Part shown: positions 1-8,353 of the stretch, piece after piece | How positions within the stretch are numbered: the first letter of the stretch is position 1 | How the letters are laid out: each line of letters starts with the position of its first letter | Source: Clostridiales bacterium | Lineage (GTDB): Bacteria > Bacillota > Clostridia > Oscillospirales > Acutalibacteraceae | Direction of reading: 5' to 3' | DNA length: 64,000 nt | Assembly: GCA_019422525.1 (NCBI GenBank) | Contig: JAHZDE010000003.1 | Coordinates: 62,001 to 126,000 of the forward strand | Position numbers and translations under genes: made by a program | Notes under the pieces: generated by a model | Seen by the model: only the letters and a program-made list of their open reading frames with translations | Databases searched by the model: none | Told to the model about the DNA's origin: nothing

Positions 1-322
1 TTGCAGTAATCTCGCACCCTGTGGGGAGTTCAGGCATTTGATAAATAAGCGGAAAATCCTTTATTAGGTGTTCTTTCGGCAATAATATTCCTTCAGGCGC
101 TTCTGATCCGAATTCTGCTGAAACATTGCTCTCTACTTTTTCTGCTAAGGGTTGAGGCGTTGCGTAAGCCACCTGTCGTGTTTCGCAAGTGTTCTTCAAC
201 TCATGTTCTTCGACAGACGTTTTAGTCGGACTGTCCATTTCGGATATTGCCAGAGAAGTACAGGCAGAAAGGAAACATGCTCCAAAGACAATTGCCACCA
301 GTATCCGCAAACGCCTATTCAT
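1..322 (-). CDS. C39-like peptidase lipoprotein (partial, C-terminus off the window)
   Basis: The reading frame starts at an ATG at 322 and is open to the window edge (107 codons). The N-terminus has basic residues, a hydrophobic stretch and an LSAC lipobox near residue 20, so the product should be an exported lipoprotein. After a spacer of about 60 residues comes QMPELPTGCEITA, which matches the start of the C39-like cysteine peptidase domain, where the Cys of PTGCE is the nucleophile. The rest of the domain lies outside the window. The start codon overlaps the end of the upstream DUF362 gene by 8 nt (ATGAATAG), which suggests translational coupling. Substrate unknown; peptidase assignment is from the motif only. 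Confidence 0.7.
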   Translation of the reverse strand, partial: MNRRLRILVAIVFGACFLSACTSLAISEMDSPTKTSVEEHELKNTCETRQVAYATPQPLAEKVESNVSAEFGSEAPEGILLPKEHLIKDFPLIYQMPELPTGCEITA

Positions 323-1385
323 CAATGTTCACCAGCTCATAGGTACGGCTCCCCAGACCAATGGCCTGAGCGTGTTCCAGTGTATGTAAGCCGTTGCGAG
401 ACTCCATCCGCTGGATAAGCGATGCGCCATCTTCTGCTTCGTAAACCAGATCCACACAAGCCTGATCCAGTGCAACAGGGTCGTAGGACGCCAAAATTCC
501 GATGTCGTGCATATCTGGTTCCGCAGGGCTGCCATCGCAGTCACAGTCCACGGAAAGGCGGTTCATGACATTGATGTAAAGAATATTGCCATCCAGTGCT
601 TCCACGACGGATTTTCCTGCTTCCGCCATGGATTCCAGGAAGGCGTCCTGATCGCCACCCCACATACTTCCCCCGGTGCCGCCGGAATGGATATGGGCTT
701 TTCCTTCGGAAGAAGCAATGCCAATGGAAATGTTCTTAATGGCTCCACCGAACCCGGCCATGGAATGACCCTTAAAGTGGGAGAGAACCACGAAATAATC
801 ATAGTTGGCGAAATTAGCTCCCACATAGTTTTCAGTCAAATTGGTTCCGCCGGTCACCGGAAGGGTCATGGAGCCATTTTCGTCCATGATGTCTACATCG
901 GCAATGGCGGTATAACCGTGATCTTCCGCCACTTGATAATGCATGGCTGTGTTGGAGCGGGAGCCACCATAGGCGGTGTTACACTCCACAATGGTGGGAT
1001 TTTCAAAGGATTGTACCAGATCCCCAATCAGATCCGTGCGAAGATAATTGCTGCCCGGCTCACCCGTGGAGAGCTTCACCGCAATATTTCCCTGGGGATT
1101 GGCTTCAAGCGCTTCGTAGATAGCAATCAAGCCCTCTGAACTGATGTCTGTCGTCATGTAAACCACCGGATCACCGTCAGAGGTTGATTCCTCACTTTCT
1201 GCCTCAGAGGACGACGAAGGCTCGCTCATCTCCGGCTGATTTTCTTCGCCTTGCTGCGGAGAACTGGACGGAGCCTGCGAATCAGATACTATTTCAGACT
1301 GCTCAGGCGAGTTTCCCGATCCACAGCCTGCCAACACTCCTGTCAGAAAAACCAAGGACATACAAATGCTGAGAATTTTCTTCAT
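315..1385 (-). CDS. DUF362-domain lipoprotein
   Basis: A 356-residue protein with a lipoprotein signal (LAGC lipobox near residue 20) and a Ser/Glu-rich linker to about residue 70, followed by a DUF362 domain. Family-like stretches are the cluster SHFKGHSMAGFGGAIKNISIG (in two halves, SHFKGHSMAG and FGGAIKNISIG) and the late VDCDCDG and ASYDPVALDQACVDLV. Many DUF362 proteins carry 4Fe-4S ferredoxin motifs; here I see only the CDCDG pair and no CxxCxxC ferredoxin pattern, so this is a cluster-less version. The chemistry of the family is not established. Its start overlaps the DUF4405 gene by 4 nt and its end overlaps the C39-like gene, so the three are probably co-translated. Confidence 0.8.
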   Translation of the reverse strand: MKKILSICMSLVFLTGVLAGCGSGNSPEQSEIVSDSQAPSSSPQQGEENQPEMSEPSSSSEAESEESTSDGDPVVYMTTDISSEGLIAIYEALEANPQGNIAVKLSTGEPGSNYLRTDLIGDLVQSFENPTIVECNTAYGGSRSNTAMHYQVAEDHGYTAIADVDIMDENGSMTLPVTGGTNLTENYVGANFANYDYFVVLSHFKGHSMAGFGGAIKNISIGIASSEGKAHIHSGGTGGSMWGGDQDAFLESMAEAGKSVVEALDGNILYINVMNRLSVDCDCDGSPAEPDMHDIGILASYDPVALDQACVDLVYEAEDGASLIQRMESRNGLHTLEHAQAIGLGSRTYELVNIDE

Positions 1386-2089
1386 CTTTTTCGCGTCTCC
1401 TTATTCCTTTTTCGACTGTTGCCTAGGTTCCTGAGCAGCCGTCCAATATAATGGGTCAGGAAAATACAAGTTCCCATCATAGCGAGATAGTCAAGATAAA
1501 ACAGCAACTTGGATTCTCCGAAATCAAGAAATACGAACTGTGTTTGTACCAGCATGTAGGTCAGCAGATTTCGTCTCAAAAAGGCCGTTACACCATATAC
1601 AGCGATTACCGCACTGACAAGAAACAGCACGACACTACGGACACGGGAAGATTCTTTGATTCGGAACACCTTCCTTGCAAGGCCGGTGAAAATCCCCCAA
1701 TGGATGCCCAAATGCAACGCCATTACCACAAAGCCCCAGTAGGAAGAAGCCATGTGCAGCAGTCGTGCCAGTGAAATCCCGCCATGAATATTCAGAAATA
1801 CAAACACATAATTGGAAAGCATGATTCCGCTGATCATCAGACAGATCATCGCCGCAAATACGGTAAGATCCAAAATCAGCTGAAAGATGCGAAAGGGTGT
1901 CTGCCTTCCACGGAACAGGGTTTTGTACCAATTCCAGTTAAGTATGTGATGAGCAATAAAGAGGACGAACATCCCTGCGCCTGCCCATTCATGGGCCACA
2001 TCACCCCAGAACTGGTACCCCATCAGAAAAAGCAGTGCCAGCGTCATCAGCGCGTCGATGACAATTTTGAGTCGTGCTTTTGCTTTCAC
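1382..2089 (-). CDS. DUF4405-family integral membrane protein
   Basis: A 235-residue protein with about six hydrophobic segments (roughly residues 10-28, 37-55, 70-93, 108-130, 148-168 and 198-216) and a very basic C-terminus. Histidines lie inside or next to the helices (HEW and FIAHHILNWNW near residues 33-52; LLHMASSYWGF and LHLGIHWG near residues 110-130). Paired helix histidines of this kind in DUF4405 and the cytochrome b561-like fold suggest b-type heme, so a membrane electron carrier is plausible but not proven. It lies between a flavodoxin lipoprotein gene and the DUF362 gene with ATGA overlap downstream, which fits a role in moving electrons to exported redox proteins. Confidence 0.75.
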   Translation of the reverse strand: MKAKARLKIVIDALMTLALLFLMGYQFWGDVAHEWAGAGMFVLFIAHHILNWNWYKTLFRGRQTPFRIFQLILDLTVFAAMICLMISGIMLSNYVFVFLNIHGGISLARLLHMASSYWGFVVMALHLGIHWGIFTGLARKVFRIKESSRVRSVVLFLVSAVIAVYGVTAFLRRNLLTYMLVQTQFVFLDFGESKLLFYLDYLAMMGTCIFLTHYIGRLLRNLGNSRKRNKETRKR

Positions 2090-2111
2090 AGGGGTTTCCT
2101 CCTTCCTTCAA

Positions 2112-2801
2112 TTACCCGTTCAGGCCCAGGCTATCCAGCCATGTGGTCACACGGTTTTCTACATCTCCCAGCTCACCTTCTGTAAGGTCCAGACCTTCCA
2201 GAATCGTCGCACCGGCGGCACTTTCTTCAATACCTGTCAGGCTTCTGCCAAAGCCACCACTGGCACTGGTGTTAAAGGGGATCAATGTCTTTCCCGTAAA
2301 ATCATAGGACTCCAGGAAGGTATAGACGGCCATGGGGGCATCGCTCCACCAGTTGGGATAACCCACGAAGATCGTATCATAGCTATCCCAGTTTTCCACC
2401 TGGGCATTCAGTTCTGGACGGGCGTCCTCTCCCTGTTCCTGCTGGGCGACATCCAAAAGCGTATTGTAATCGTCGGTATAAGGCGTTACGGTAGCAATCT
2501 CAAAGAGATCGGCACCGGTTTCCTGGGCGATGATCTCAGCCATTTGCTGCGTGTTGCCAGACCAGGAGAAGTAGGCCACCAGCGTTTTTCCCGCTTCTGT
2601 GGATTCCTCCGGCTGGGAAGAAGGAGCGTCAGATGCAGGCACTTCCGAGGAATCGGGAGTTTCGGAAGGGGTGGAAGAGGGTTCCGAAGAAGAGACAGGC
2701 GGTTCGGAGCTGGTGTCTCCGCCGGAAGACGGATTTCCGCCGCACGCGGCAAGAGAAAACACCATGGTCATTGCTACCAGAACAGAGAATAGTTTTTTCA
2801 T
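2112..2801 (-). CDS. Exported flavodoxin-like lipoprotein
   Basis: I place the start at the second ATG (2801), 9 nt after the Shine-Dalgarno AAAGGA; the first ATG abuts it. The product has 229 residues: a signal ending at an LAAC lipobox (near residue 20), a Ser/Pro/Glu linker of about 50 residues, then a flavodoxin fold. The FMN phosphate loop is seen in LVAYFSWSGNTQQMAEII, followed by FVGYPNWWSDAPMAVYTFLE and LIPFNTSASGGFGRS, all typical of the flavodoxin_4 group. Such proteins carry FMN and shuttle electrons; the lipoprotein signal puts this one outside the membrane. It lies 22 nt before the DUF4405 gene. Confidence 0.85.
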   Translation of the reverse strand: MKKLFSVLVAMTMVFSLAACGGNPSSGGDTSSEPPVSSSEPSSTPSETPDSSEVPASDAPSSQPEESTEAGKTLVAYFSWSGNTQQMAEIIAQETGADLFEIATVTPYTDDYNTLLDVAQQEQGEDARPELNAQVENWDSYDTIFVGYPNWWSDAPMAVYTFLESYDFTGKTLIPFNTSASGGFGRSLTGIEESAAGATILEGLDLTEGELGDVENRVTTWLDSLGLNG

Positions 2802-2843
2802 AAGGGTCATTCCTTTCGTTTGGTTTATTTTTAAGAGCCAACG

Positions 2844-3455
2844 TCATGCGTCAGCCTCTTGTTTCCTTTCCGTCAGAGGCGGATTCCACTTTTTGATCTT
2901 ACAGGGATTTCCACAGGCGATGGCGTTATCCGGGATGGATTCTGTCACCACACTTCCGGCACCTATGACAACATTATTGCCAATGGAGACCCCAGGAAGA
3001 ATCACGGTGCCGCCTCCGATCCAGGTGTAGCTTCCGATTGTGACCGGCGACGTCCAGGTTTTTACCGCCATGGTTCCGTCCGGTTCTTCCCAGAATCGCT
3101 CTGCTCCATTGAGGGGATGCTGGGAAGTGTATACCTTGACGTCCGGACCTAAAAGAGTATTGCTGCCAATGGATATGGGGCCCGCATCCAGAAGTGTGCA
3201 ATTCATATTGATAAAGCTGTTGTCACCAACGGTAATGTTATAGCCGTAATCCACGGAGAAGGGTTGATTGACACGCACATTCTTGCCAACAGATCCCAGA
3301 AAGAGCCGCAGAATCATGTCCTTGGCCTGTGCATCCGTTGCAGGCAAGCTGTTATAGGTTTTCGCCCAGTCCTTTCCTCGGTTGTACTGACTGCGGATTT
3401 CCGGGTCGCGGGCATCATAAATTTCGCCGCTTTGTTTCTTTTCCATTTCAGTCAT
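2844..3455 (-). CDS. Maltose/galactoside-type sugar O-acetyltransferase
   Basis: A 203-residue protein with an N-terminal helical Mac region (residues 5-55) and a hexapeptide-repeat left-handed beta-helix. Signatures are the repeats ITVGDNSFINMNCTLLDAG, ISIGSNTLLGPDVKVYTSQHPL, with the catalytic His of the QHPL motif, and the late IGGGTVILPGVSIGNNVVIGAG (in two pieces: IGGGTVILPG, VSIGNNVVIGAG). It should transfer acetyl groups from acetyl-CoA to a sugar or similar hydroxyl in the cytoplasm. The start is supported by AAAGGAG 8 nt upstream. It is the first gene after a good promoter and sits 42 nt before a flavodoxin lipoprotein gene. The natural acceptor cannot be read from sequence. Confidence 0.85.
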   Translation of the reverse strand: MTEMEKKQSGEIYDARDPEIRSQYNRGKDWAKTYNSLPATDAQAKDMILRLFLGSVGKNVRVNQPFSVDYGYNITVGDNSFINMNCTLLDAGPISIGSNTLLGPDVKVYTSQHPLNGAERFWEEPDGTMAVKTWTSPVTIGSYTWIGGGTVILPGVSIGNNVVIGAGSVVTESIPDNAIACGNPCKIKKWNPPLTERKQEADA

Positions 3456-3490
3456 TGCAAATTCTCCTTTTGTATTTCCTTTCTATTACC

Positions 3491-3527
3491 AGTATAGCTG
3501 CCTTTCTTCTTTATGTAAAATACTTAT
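3491..3527 (-). promoter_or_regulatory. Promoter with putative LysR-type operator
   Basis: On the minus strand TTTACA and TATACT are separated by 17 nt, a good sigma-A promoter for the acetyltransferase gene and those after it. The element ATAAGTATTTTACAT (3513-3527) overlaps the -35 box. A near copy (13 of 15 bases) overlaps the -35 box of the promoter at 11228-11264, which suggests a shared regulator, possibly the LysR protein of the cluster. Confidence 0.6.
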
Positions 3528-3570
3528 AATTCATTATTAATCATGTGATTTTCGTATGGTTATGTTTGAT

Positions 3571-3613
3571 AAAAAAAGTGCAGGTCCATTTCGTAGAAAA
3601 AGACCTGCACTTT
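3571..3613 (-). terminator. Rho-independent terminator
   Basis: A 12-bp perfect stem, AAAGTGCAGGTC with GACCTGCACTTT, and a 15-nt loop. On the minus strand it is followed by a run of T. It ends the transcript of the flavodoxin gene at 3660-4184 just before the next promoter. Confidence 0.85.
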
Positions 3614-3659
3614 CCCTATTGGCCGCCGTGGTATGCTCCCATGAATGTCGGTAGAATCG

Positions 3660-4184
3660 CTATATAGATTTTCCGGTTTGATATGCCTCGTCCATAGCTT
3701 TCGTTCCCAGCACCTCGCCTTTTTGCCAGACATGCTCTCCCCAGATGATTCCCCGCACCGGCGAGCCTAAACTGTTCAAAATGGATGAAAGATCTTCCGC
3801 TGTCCTTTTGAGGCCCTGTTTTCCATCATGCCCCGTGACGATTACATAAGACTGTTTGCCGTCAAGTTCCTGCCACTTCGGCAACAGTCGATCAATCATA
3901 GTTTTCATTTGACCACTCATGGTCAAGAAATAAGTAGGCGAGGCCAGTACCAAAACGTCTGTATTTTGTATTTTTTCCAGTATTTCACCCATATCATCTT
4001 TTTGTACGCAAAAACCGGTTTTGAAGCAGGCATAACACGCCAGACAGGGACAGATACTATTTTCACGCAAAGATATTTTTTCTACCTGATGGCCAGCCTC
4101 TTTTGCACCGCGCATAAATTCGTCACATAAAAGATCGGAATTACCCTTTGCACGGGGGCTGCCGTTGATAATCAATACATGCAT
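3660..4184 (-). CDS. NADPH-dependent FMN reductase / flavodoxin-family protein
   Basis: A 174-residue cytoplasmic protein opening with MHVLIINGSPRAKGNSDLL, the FMN-binding loop of the NADPH-dependent FMN reductase/flavodoxin superfamily. A cysteine-rich segment, CPCLACYACFKTGFC (residues 46-60), and VLASPTYFLTMSGQMKTMIDR follow; these are typical of the subgroup related to iron-sulfur flavoproteins, though the cluster itself is not proven by sequence. The order of genes suggests co-transcription with the aldo/keto reductase just upstream (42 nt). It should reduce FMN or pass electrons to partner reductases. The terminator at 3571-3613 lies directly downstream. Confidence 0.8.
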   Translation of the reverse strand: MHVLIINGSPRAKGNSDLLCDEFMRGAKEAGHQVEKISLRENSICPCLACYACFKTGFCVQKDDMGEILEKIQNTDVLVLASPTYFLTMSGQMKTMIDRLLPKWQELDGKQSYVIVTGHDGKQGLKRTAEDLSSILNSLGSPVRGIIWGEHVWQKGEVLGTKAMDEAYQTGKSI

Positions 4185-4226
4185 CGTCTTGACCTCCTAT
4201 GAAACCGAAAAGTCACTGTTTATCTC

Positions 4227-5078
4227 TTACTGTTCAAATCGGATGTTGTGCAACCGATAAACTTCATCCAGGCTTGTGATGTTGAGAATCAGACTGTGAC
4301 CACTGTCCATTCCACGGATCTGATTCAAATCATCGTCCGAGAGGGAAAAGTCGTCAATGGCGAAGTTTTCATGGATAGGCTCTGCATGCACGGACTTTGG
4401 AATTGCCACGATCTTGTTTTGCTGAAGCCAACGCAAAATGACCTGTGCTGGTGTCTTTCCATAGGTTTGACCGATTTCTGTTAAAAGTGGATTGGTAAAG
4501 ATCTGATTTTGACCTTCCGCAAAGGGAGCCCATGCCATCGGTTGAATTTGATACTGAGTCATCAGTTTCCGAAGCTTCGTCTGTTGACAGAAGGGATGCA
4601 GTTCTATCTGATTGACCATGGGTGGGATACGATGGCTGAGAATCAGATCTGTAAGCCGATCCGGCAGAAAATTGCACACACCAATGGCTTTGATACGCCC
4701 TTCCTCATAAAGTTCCTCCATGGCTCTCCAACTCCCATGGTAATCACCATAAGGCATATGAACCAAATAAAGATCCAGATAATCCGTCTGCAAATTTTCC
4801 AGAGATTTATAAAACGAGCGCTTCGTCTGTTCATATCCAGCGTCTTGAATCCAGACTTTCGACACGAGAAAGGCATCTTCTCTATGAATCCCGCTGTTAC
4901 GAACAGCGTTCCCAACTGCACGCTCGTTGCCGTAACATGCAGCCGTGTCGATCAAACGATATCCTGTTTTCAATGCCTCCGCAACAGCTTGCTCACACAT
5001 TGCAGCATCCGTAATCTGAAAGACACCAAACCCCAGCAATGGCATTGTTACTTGATTTCTTAATTCTATTGTTTCCAT
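4227..5078 (-). CDS. Aldo/keto reductase (AKR superfamily)
   Basis: A 283-residue protein of normal length for the AKR5/2,5-diketo-gluconate reductase-like group. The catalytic tetrad is visible: Asp and Tyr in DTAACYGNE, Lys in LVSKVWIQD and His in LYLVHMPYG. NADPH-binding residues are in the late VAIPKSVHAEPIHEN. It should reduce aldehydes or ketones to alcohols in the cytoplasm with NADPH. It is followed by a flavodoxin-family gene and preceded by a 135-nt gap holding a large palindrome, so it probably begins a transcript. Its substrate is unknown. Confidence 0.88.
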   Translation of the reverse strand: METIELRNQVTMPLLGFGVFQITDAAMCEQAVAEALKTGYRLIDTAACYGNERAVGNAVRNSGIHREDAFLVSKVWIQDAGYEQTKRSFYKSLENLQTDYLDLYLVHMPYGDYHGSWRAMEELYEEGRIKAIGVCNFLPDRLTDLILSHRIPPMVNQIELHPFCQQTKLRKLMTQYQIQPMAWAPFAEGQNQIFTNPLLTEIGQTYGKTPAQVILRWLQQNKIVAIPKSVHAEPIHENFAIDDFSLSDDDLNQIRGMDSGHSLILNITSLDEVYRLHNIRFEQ

Positions 5079-5111
5079 TTGCTGTCATCCTTTTCCTATT
5101 TAATCTGTACG

Positions 5112-5150
5112 GCACAATGGGCGAAGCGGAATCCGCTTCGCCCATTGTGC
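5112..5150. repeat. 39-bp near-perfect palindrome
   Basis: The arm GCACAATGGGCGAAGCGGA (5112-5130) is the exact reverse complement of 5132-5150, with a single central base. It lies between two convergent-in-series minus-strand genes. As RNA it would form a very stable hairpin, but there is no following T run, so it is not a typical intrinsic terminator. It may be a protein-binding site or an RNA-end element. Confidence 0.8.
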
Positions 5151-5213
5151 AATCATTTTGTTTCGCTGAGCAGTTTCCCACCGACACCAATATTTTTTGC
5201 TAAGTTTTCTCTA

Positions 5214-5750
5214 TTATTTTAGACGGTTGCCCAACTGATAGGCTTCCTGGGGATAAGTGGAGTGTTTCGTCATGGAAGGCGTTCCACAGCCATACCCCAG
5301 TACCATTCCCATATCCTCCAGATTCAGATAGCGAACCAGGGTTTTATAGTGGGCCTCCAGCGCATCAAAGGTCCAGTTATCGTTATTCCATGCCACCGTC
5401 AGCAGAGCAGATTTCATGTGTTTCCCGTGTATAGAACTGTTGAAGGCGCAGAACCGATCCACCAGCGTTTTGAGCTGGGCGGACATTCCGTAATAGTACA
5501 GTGGAGTGGCAAACACCATCATGTCCGCATCCAGGATTTTGGCTCGGATGTCCTCCACATCGTCTTTCTGGGAACAGGAACCCTCATAGCCGCAGTGGAT
5601 ACAGCCAGTGCAGGGATGAATGTCAGCATGGGCTACATCAATGATTTCCACCGTATGGCCCGCCTCCTGAGCACCCTGGCGGAAGCATTCCGCCAGCAGA
5701 TGGGAAGAGCCTTGCCGATTGGGGCTGCCCAGCAATACTACGATCTTCAT
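5214..5750 (-). CDS. Flavodoxin-family (NADPH-dependent FMN reductase-like) protein
   Basis: A 178-residue cytoplasmic protein. It opens with MKIVVLLGSPNRQGSSHLL, the FMN phosphate-binding loop, and carries HPCTGCIHCGYEGSC (residues 46-60), the same cysteine cluster position as in the protein at 3660-4184. FATPLYYYGMSAQLKTLVDRF is the conserved flavin-contact region (FATPLYYYG and SAQLKTLVDRF). The two proteins are clear paralogues. Its start lies 13 nt after the stop of the aldo/keto reductase at 5764-6705, so the two are likely made from one transcript and may work as an electron donor and acceptor pair. Confidence 0.82.
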   Translation of the reverse strand: MKIVVLLGSPNRQGSSHLLAECFRQGAQEAGHTVEIIDVAHADIHPCTGCIHCGYEGSCSQKDDVEDIRAKILDADMMVFATPLYYYGMSAQLKTLVDRFCAFNSSIHGKHMKSALLTVAWNNDNWTFDALEAHYKTLVRYLNLEDMGMVLGYGCGTPSMTKHSTYPQEAYQLGNRLK

Positions 5751-5763
5751 TTGCTGGCCCTCC

Positions 5764-6705
5764 TTATTTCATCTCTTTCTCCCAGTAGCGGATCACATTC
5801 AGGGACAACCCAGCAGCCAGCTTCTCCATGGCGGCAATCTCATCCACCGTCAGTTCCAGAGCGGCAGCCTTGGCAGCATCCTTCACCTGATACACCTTGG
5901 TGACGCCGATGATGGGAAGCGTTCCCTTGGCGATGGCCCAGGCCACAGGCACCTGTGCCGGAGCCACACCGTGCTTGTCGGCAATTTCCTTGAGACAGAC
6001 ATTCAGCTTTTCCAACTCAGGCAGCATGGGGTTGTATACGGCGGCACGGTCAGAGCCTTCCGGGAAAGGATGCTGGGTATCGTATTTGCCGGAAAGAGCC
6101 CCTTGCTCCAGCACCATGTATGCAAAGAAGGTAATGTCATTTTTCTTGCAATAGTCCAGAATGCCGGACTCTTCGGAAGAACGGTTGAGCAGGCTGTAGT
6201 GGTTCTGGATTGCAGAGATCCGCAGTCCCTCTTTTTTCAGGATTTCAGCCGCTTCCTTGATTTCCACCAGATTATGATTGGAAAGGCCAATGCGTCCGAT
6301 TTTCCCCATCTTGGCCAAGGGAATCAGTTTGCGGGTCCACTCCGGAGCGCCAACCGGATTGTGAATCCAGTAGATATCCATGTAATCCGTCCCAAGCAGG
6401 GTAGCGCTGGTGTCATACATGGTGATTACTGCGTTATCCACTGTCGGGTTGGCACACTGAGGCGTGAACTTGTCAGAGATCAGATAGCTGTCGCGGGGAA
6501 CGGTGCGCAAAAACTCTCCCAGGACTTTCTCCGAGGTCCCCATACCATAGGCATAGGCAGTATCCCACAGATTCAGTCCTGTCTGCATAGCCGCATCAAA
6601 CACCGGGCGCAGTTGCTGGGCGGTCAGATTGCCGCCAAAGGTTCCGTCGTTGCCCCAGGCCCATGCGCCCAAAGCGATTTTGGGCATTTTCTTCAGTTCG
6701 CTCAT
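5764..6705 (-). CDS. Aldo/keto reductase
   Basis: The second ATG (6705) is chosen because GGAGGA lies 8 nt upstream of it and only 2 nt before the first ATG (6711). The 313-residue product belongs to the AKR superfamily, closest to the YdhF/Tas-like proteins. The tetrad is Asp and Tyr in DTAYAYGMG, Lys in SDKFTPQ and His in YWIHNPVG. The C-terminal LPIIGVTKVYQVKDA matches the NADP-binding turn. It lies between the carboxymuconolactone-decarboxylase-like gene (28 nt upstream) and a flavodoxin gene. A role in reducing a carbonyl compound is supported; the compound is not. Confidence 0.87.
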   Translation of the reverse strand: MSELKKMPKIALGAWAWGNDGTFGGNLTAQQLRPVFDAAMQTGLNLWDTAYAYGMGTSEKVLGEFLRTVPRDSYLISDKFTPQCANPTVDNAVITMYDTSATLLGTDYMDIYWIHNPVGAPEWTRKLIPLAKMGKIGRIGLSNHNLVEIKEAAEILKKEGLRISAIQNHYSLLNRSSEESGILDYCKKNDITFFAYMVLEQGALSGKYDTQHPFPEGSDRAAVYNPMLPELEKLNVCLKEIADKHGVAPAQVPVAWAIAKGTLPIIGVTKVYQVKDAAKAAALELTVDEIAAMEKLAAGLSLNVIRYWEKEMK

Positions 6706-6733
6706 GTTCATATTCCTCCATTCATCGTTTCAA

Positions 6734-7495
6734 TCAATCGTTTTTCAGCAAATCTTTACAGGTATTCAGCGCGTTGAAAAGGCGCGGAATTCCCATGTAG
6801 CCACTGGCATGAACCAGAGCACAGACAATTTCCTCCTTGGTGTTTCCAACTTTCAGGGCACCCTCCACATGGCTTTTGACCTGTACCTCAGCTCCCCCCA
6901 TAGCAGCCAGCAAGACCACGGTCAGCAGTTCTCTGGTTTTCCCGTCCAGCCCGGTGCGGGTATTAAAATCGCCAAAACACAGTTCCGTCAGGAAACGAGG
7001 AACCGCCTGTGCAAACTCGCCCGGCAGCCAGGTATAGCGCTCTGCAATCTCCGTTCCGTAGACAGGGGCTTGAATCTCCAGACCCTTTGCATACCGCTCC
7101 TCGTCCGACACAAGGGTTTTCTGTTCCGGCAGAGGCAGTGCAATGTCGTTTGCGGAAAACACCTCGTTCATGGTACTGATGGCATTGAGCGTCCGGGGGA
7201 AGCCGATAAAGGGCGCGCACTGATATACCGCCTCACGGATCTCCACCGGGGTGCATCCAGCGTTCAAGCTGGCCTGCACATGGGCTTTCAGCTGGGGCAG
7301 GGCACTGATGGCAGTCAGTACGGTGACTGTCACCAATTCCCGCATCCGGTTATCCAAGCTGCCGGTATAGCACACATCGCCAAAAATATACCCTTGCAAG
7401 ATCTGCATAAAACCGCCGTCTGTGCCCTCGTCATTTGCAGCTGGGCAATGGAACAGTTCCTGCATCTTTTGTTCTGTTCGTTCTTTTCTATCCAT
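6734..7495 (-). CDS. Carboxymuconolactone decarboxylase-family protein, two-domain
   Basis: A 253-residue protein with two tandem CMD domains: residues 45-115 (NRMRELVTVTVLTAI ... IREAVYQCAPFIGFPRTLNAI) and 170-240 (GKTRELLTVVLLAAMGG ... SGYMGIPRLFNALN). The CxxC pair of AhpD-type peroxidases is absent, so it resembles the gamma-carboxymuconolactone decarboxylase branch and not an alkylhydroperoxidase. Such proteins are common near aldo/keto reductases and alcohol dehydrogenases in gut Clostridia, where their reaction is unknown. It lies 30 nt after the flavodoxin lipoprotein gene at 7526-8311. Confidence 0.85.
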   Translation of the reverse strand: MDRKERTEQKMQELFHCPAANDEGTDGGFMQILQGYIFGDVCYTGSLDNRMRELVTVTVLTAISALPQLKAHVQASLNAGCTPVEIREAVYQCAPFIGFPRTLNAISTMNEVFSANDIALPLPEQKTLVSDEERYAKGLEIQAPVYGTEIAERYTWLPGEFAQAVPRFLTELCFGDFNTRTGLDGKTRELLTVVLLAAMGGAEVQVKSHVEGALKVGNTKEEIVCALVHASGYMGIPRLFNALNTCKDLLKND

Positions 7496-7525
7496 AAGAT
7501 TTTGCCTTCTTTCTGGTCCGTTCGT

Positions 7526-8311
7526 TTATTCTGACAGGTATCTCAAATCAGTCAACCACGCTTCCACATCTGCCTGGGCACCAGTAGCGCTGCGTGCCCC
7601 GATAGAAATGCCTTCAATCACCGTTGCTTCGGATTCCATTTCCTCAATGGTGCTGATGGCGCTGGAAAATCCGCTGCCGCCAGATGTAACAAAGGGAATA
7701 ATGGTTTTCCCAGAAAAATCATACTCCTCAAGGAAGCTGTAAATCGGCATCGGCATGTCATACCACCAGTTAGGGAAGCCGAGGAAAATTACATCGTAAT
7801 CATCCAGGTTTTCAATGTGTGTGGAAAGCTCCGGTCTGGCATTGGCGTTGTTTTCTTCCTCGCCCTGATCCACAGTTTCATCATAACTGGCCGGGTAGGG
7901 TTCTACGGTGCGAATAGAAAAAATATCAGCACCACTTGCTTCCTGGATCATATGGGCGACAACACCGGTGTTGCCGGTGATTTCATTGTCCCAAATCTGA
8001 ATGCTGGCACTGGCGGAAGCATCGACATCATCAGGAAGCGGTGCATTTTCCCCGTAGGTGAAGTAAGCCACAAGGATATTGCTACCAGCCGCTTCTCCAG
8101 ACTCTTCACTGGATTGCGCTTCGAGCCCTTCACTTGAAGTGGCTTCCGAATCCTCCGTCAGCGGCTGTTCCGGTGTTTGCGTAGAAGACGGAGCCTGAGA
8201 AGTAATGGACTGATTCGATTGGCTCGAACTGTTCCCATCACTCTGCTGGGCGCAGGCAGCACATGCCGCGCACAGACAAAGGGAAAGCATGATTGCGATA
8301 ATCCTTTTCAT
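7526..8311 (-). CDS. Exported flavodoxin-like lipoprotein
   Basis: A 261-residue protein. The N-terminus is basic and hydrophobic with several Cys near residues 14-20, so it is exported and probably a lipoprotein, though the lipobox (CAAC) is not canonical. A Ser/Thr/Glu/Gln linker reaches about residue 75. The flavodoxin_4 domain shows ILVAYFTYGEN in the FMN-loop position, FLGFPNWWYDMPMPIYSFLEEY and IIPFVTSGGSGFSSA. An insertion after the first strand (DDVDASASASIQIWDNE) is shared with the protein at 10064-11167. Part of a run of redox genes transcribed together. Confidence 0.83.
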   Translation of the reverse strand: MKRIIAIMLSLCLCAACAACAQQSDGNSSSQSNQSITSQAPSSTQTPEQPLTEDSEATSSEGLEAQSSEESGEAAGSNILVAYFTYGENAPLPDDVDASASASIQIWDNEITGNTGVVAHMIQEASGADIFSIRTVEPYPASYDETVDQGEEENNANARPELSTHIENLDDYDVIFLGFPNWWYDMPMPIYSFLEEYDFSGKTIIPFVTSGGSGFSSAISTIEEMESEATVIEGISIGARSATGAQADVEAWLTDLRYLSE

Positions 8312-8353
8312 GTGTTGTTCTCCTTATGATCTATACCGATCTCAAAGGGTTGT

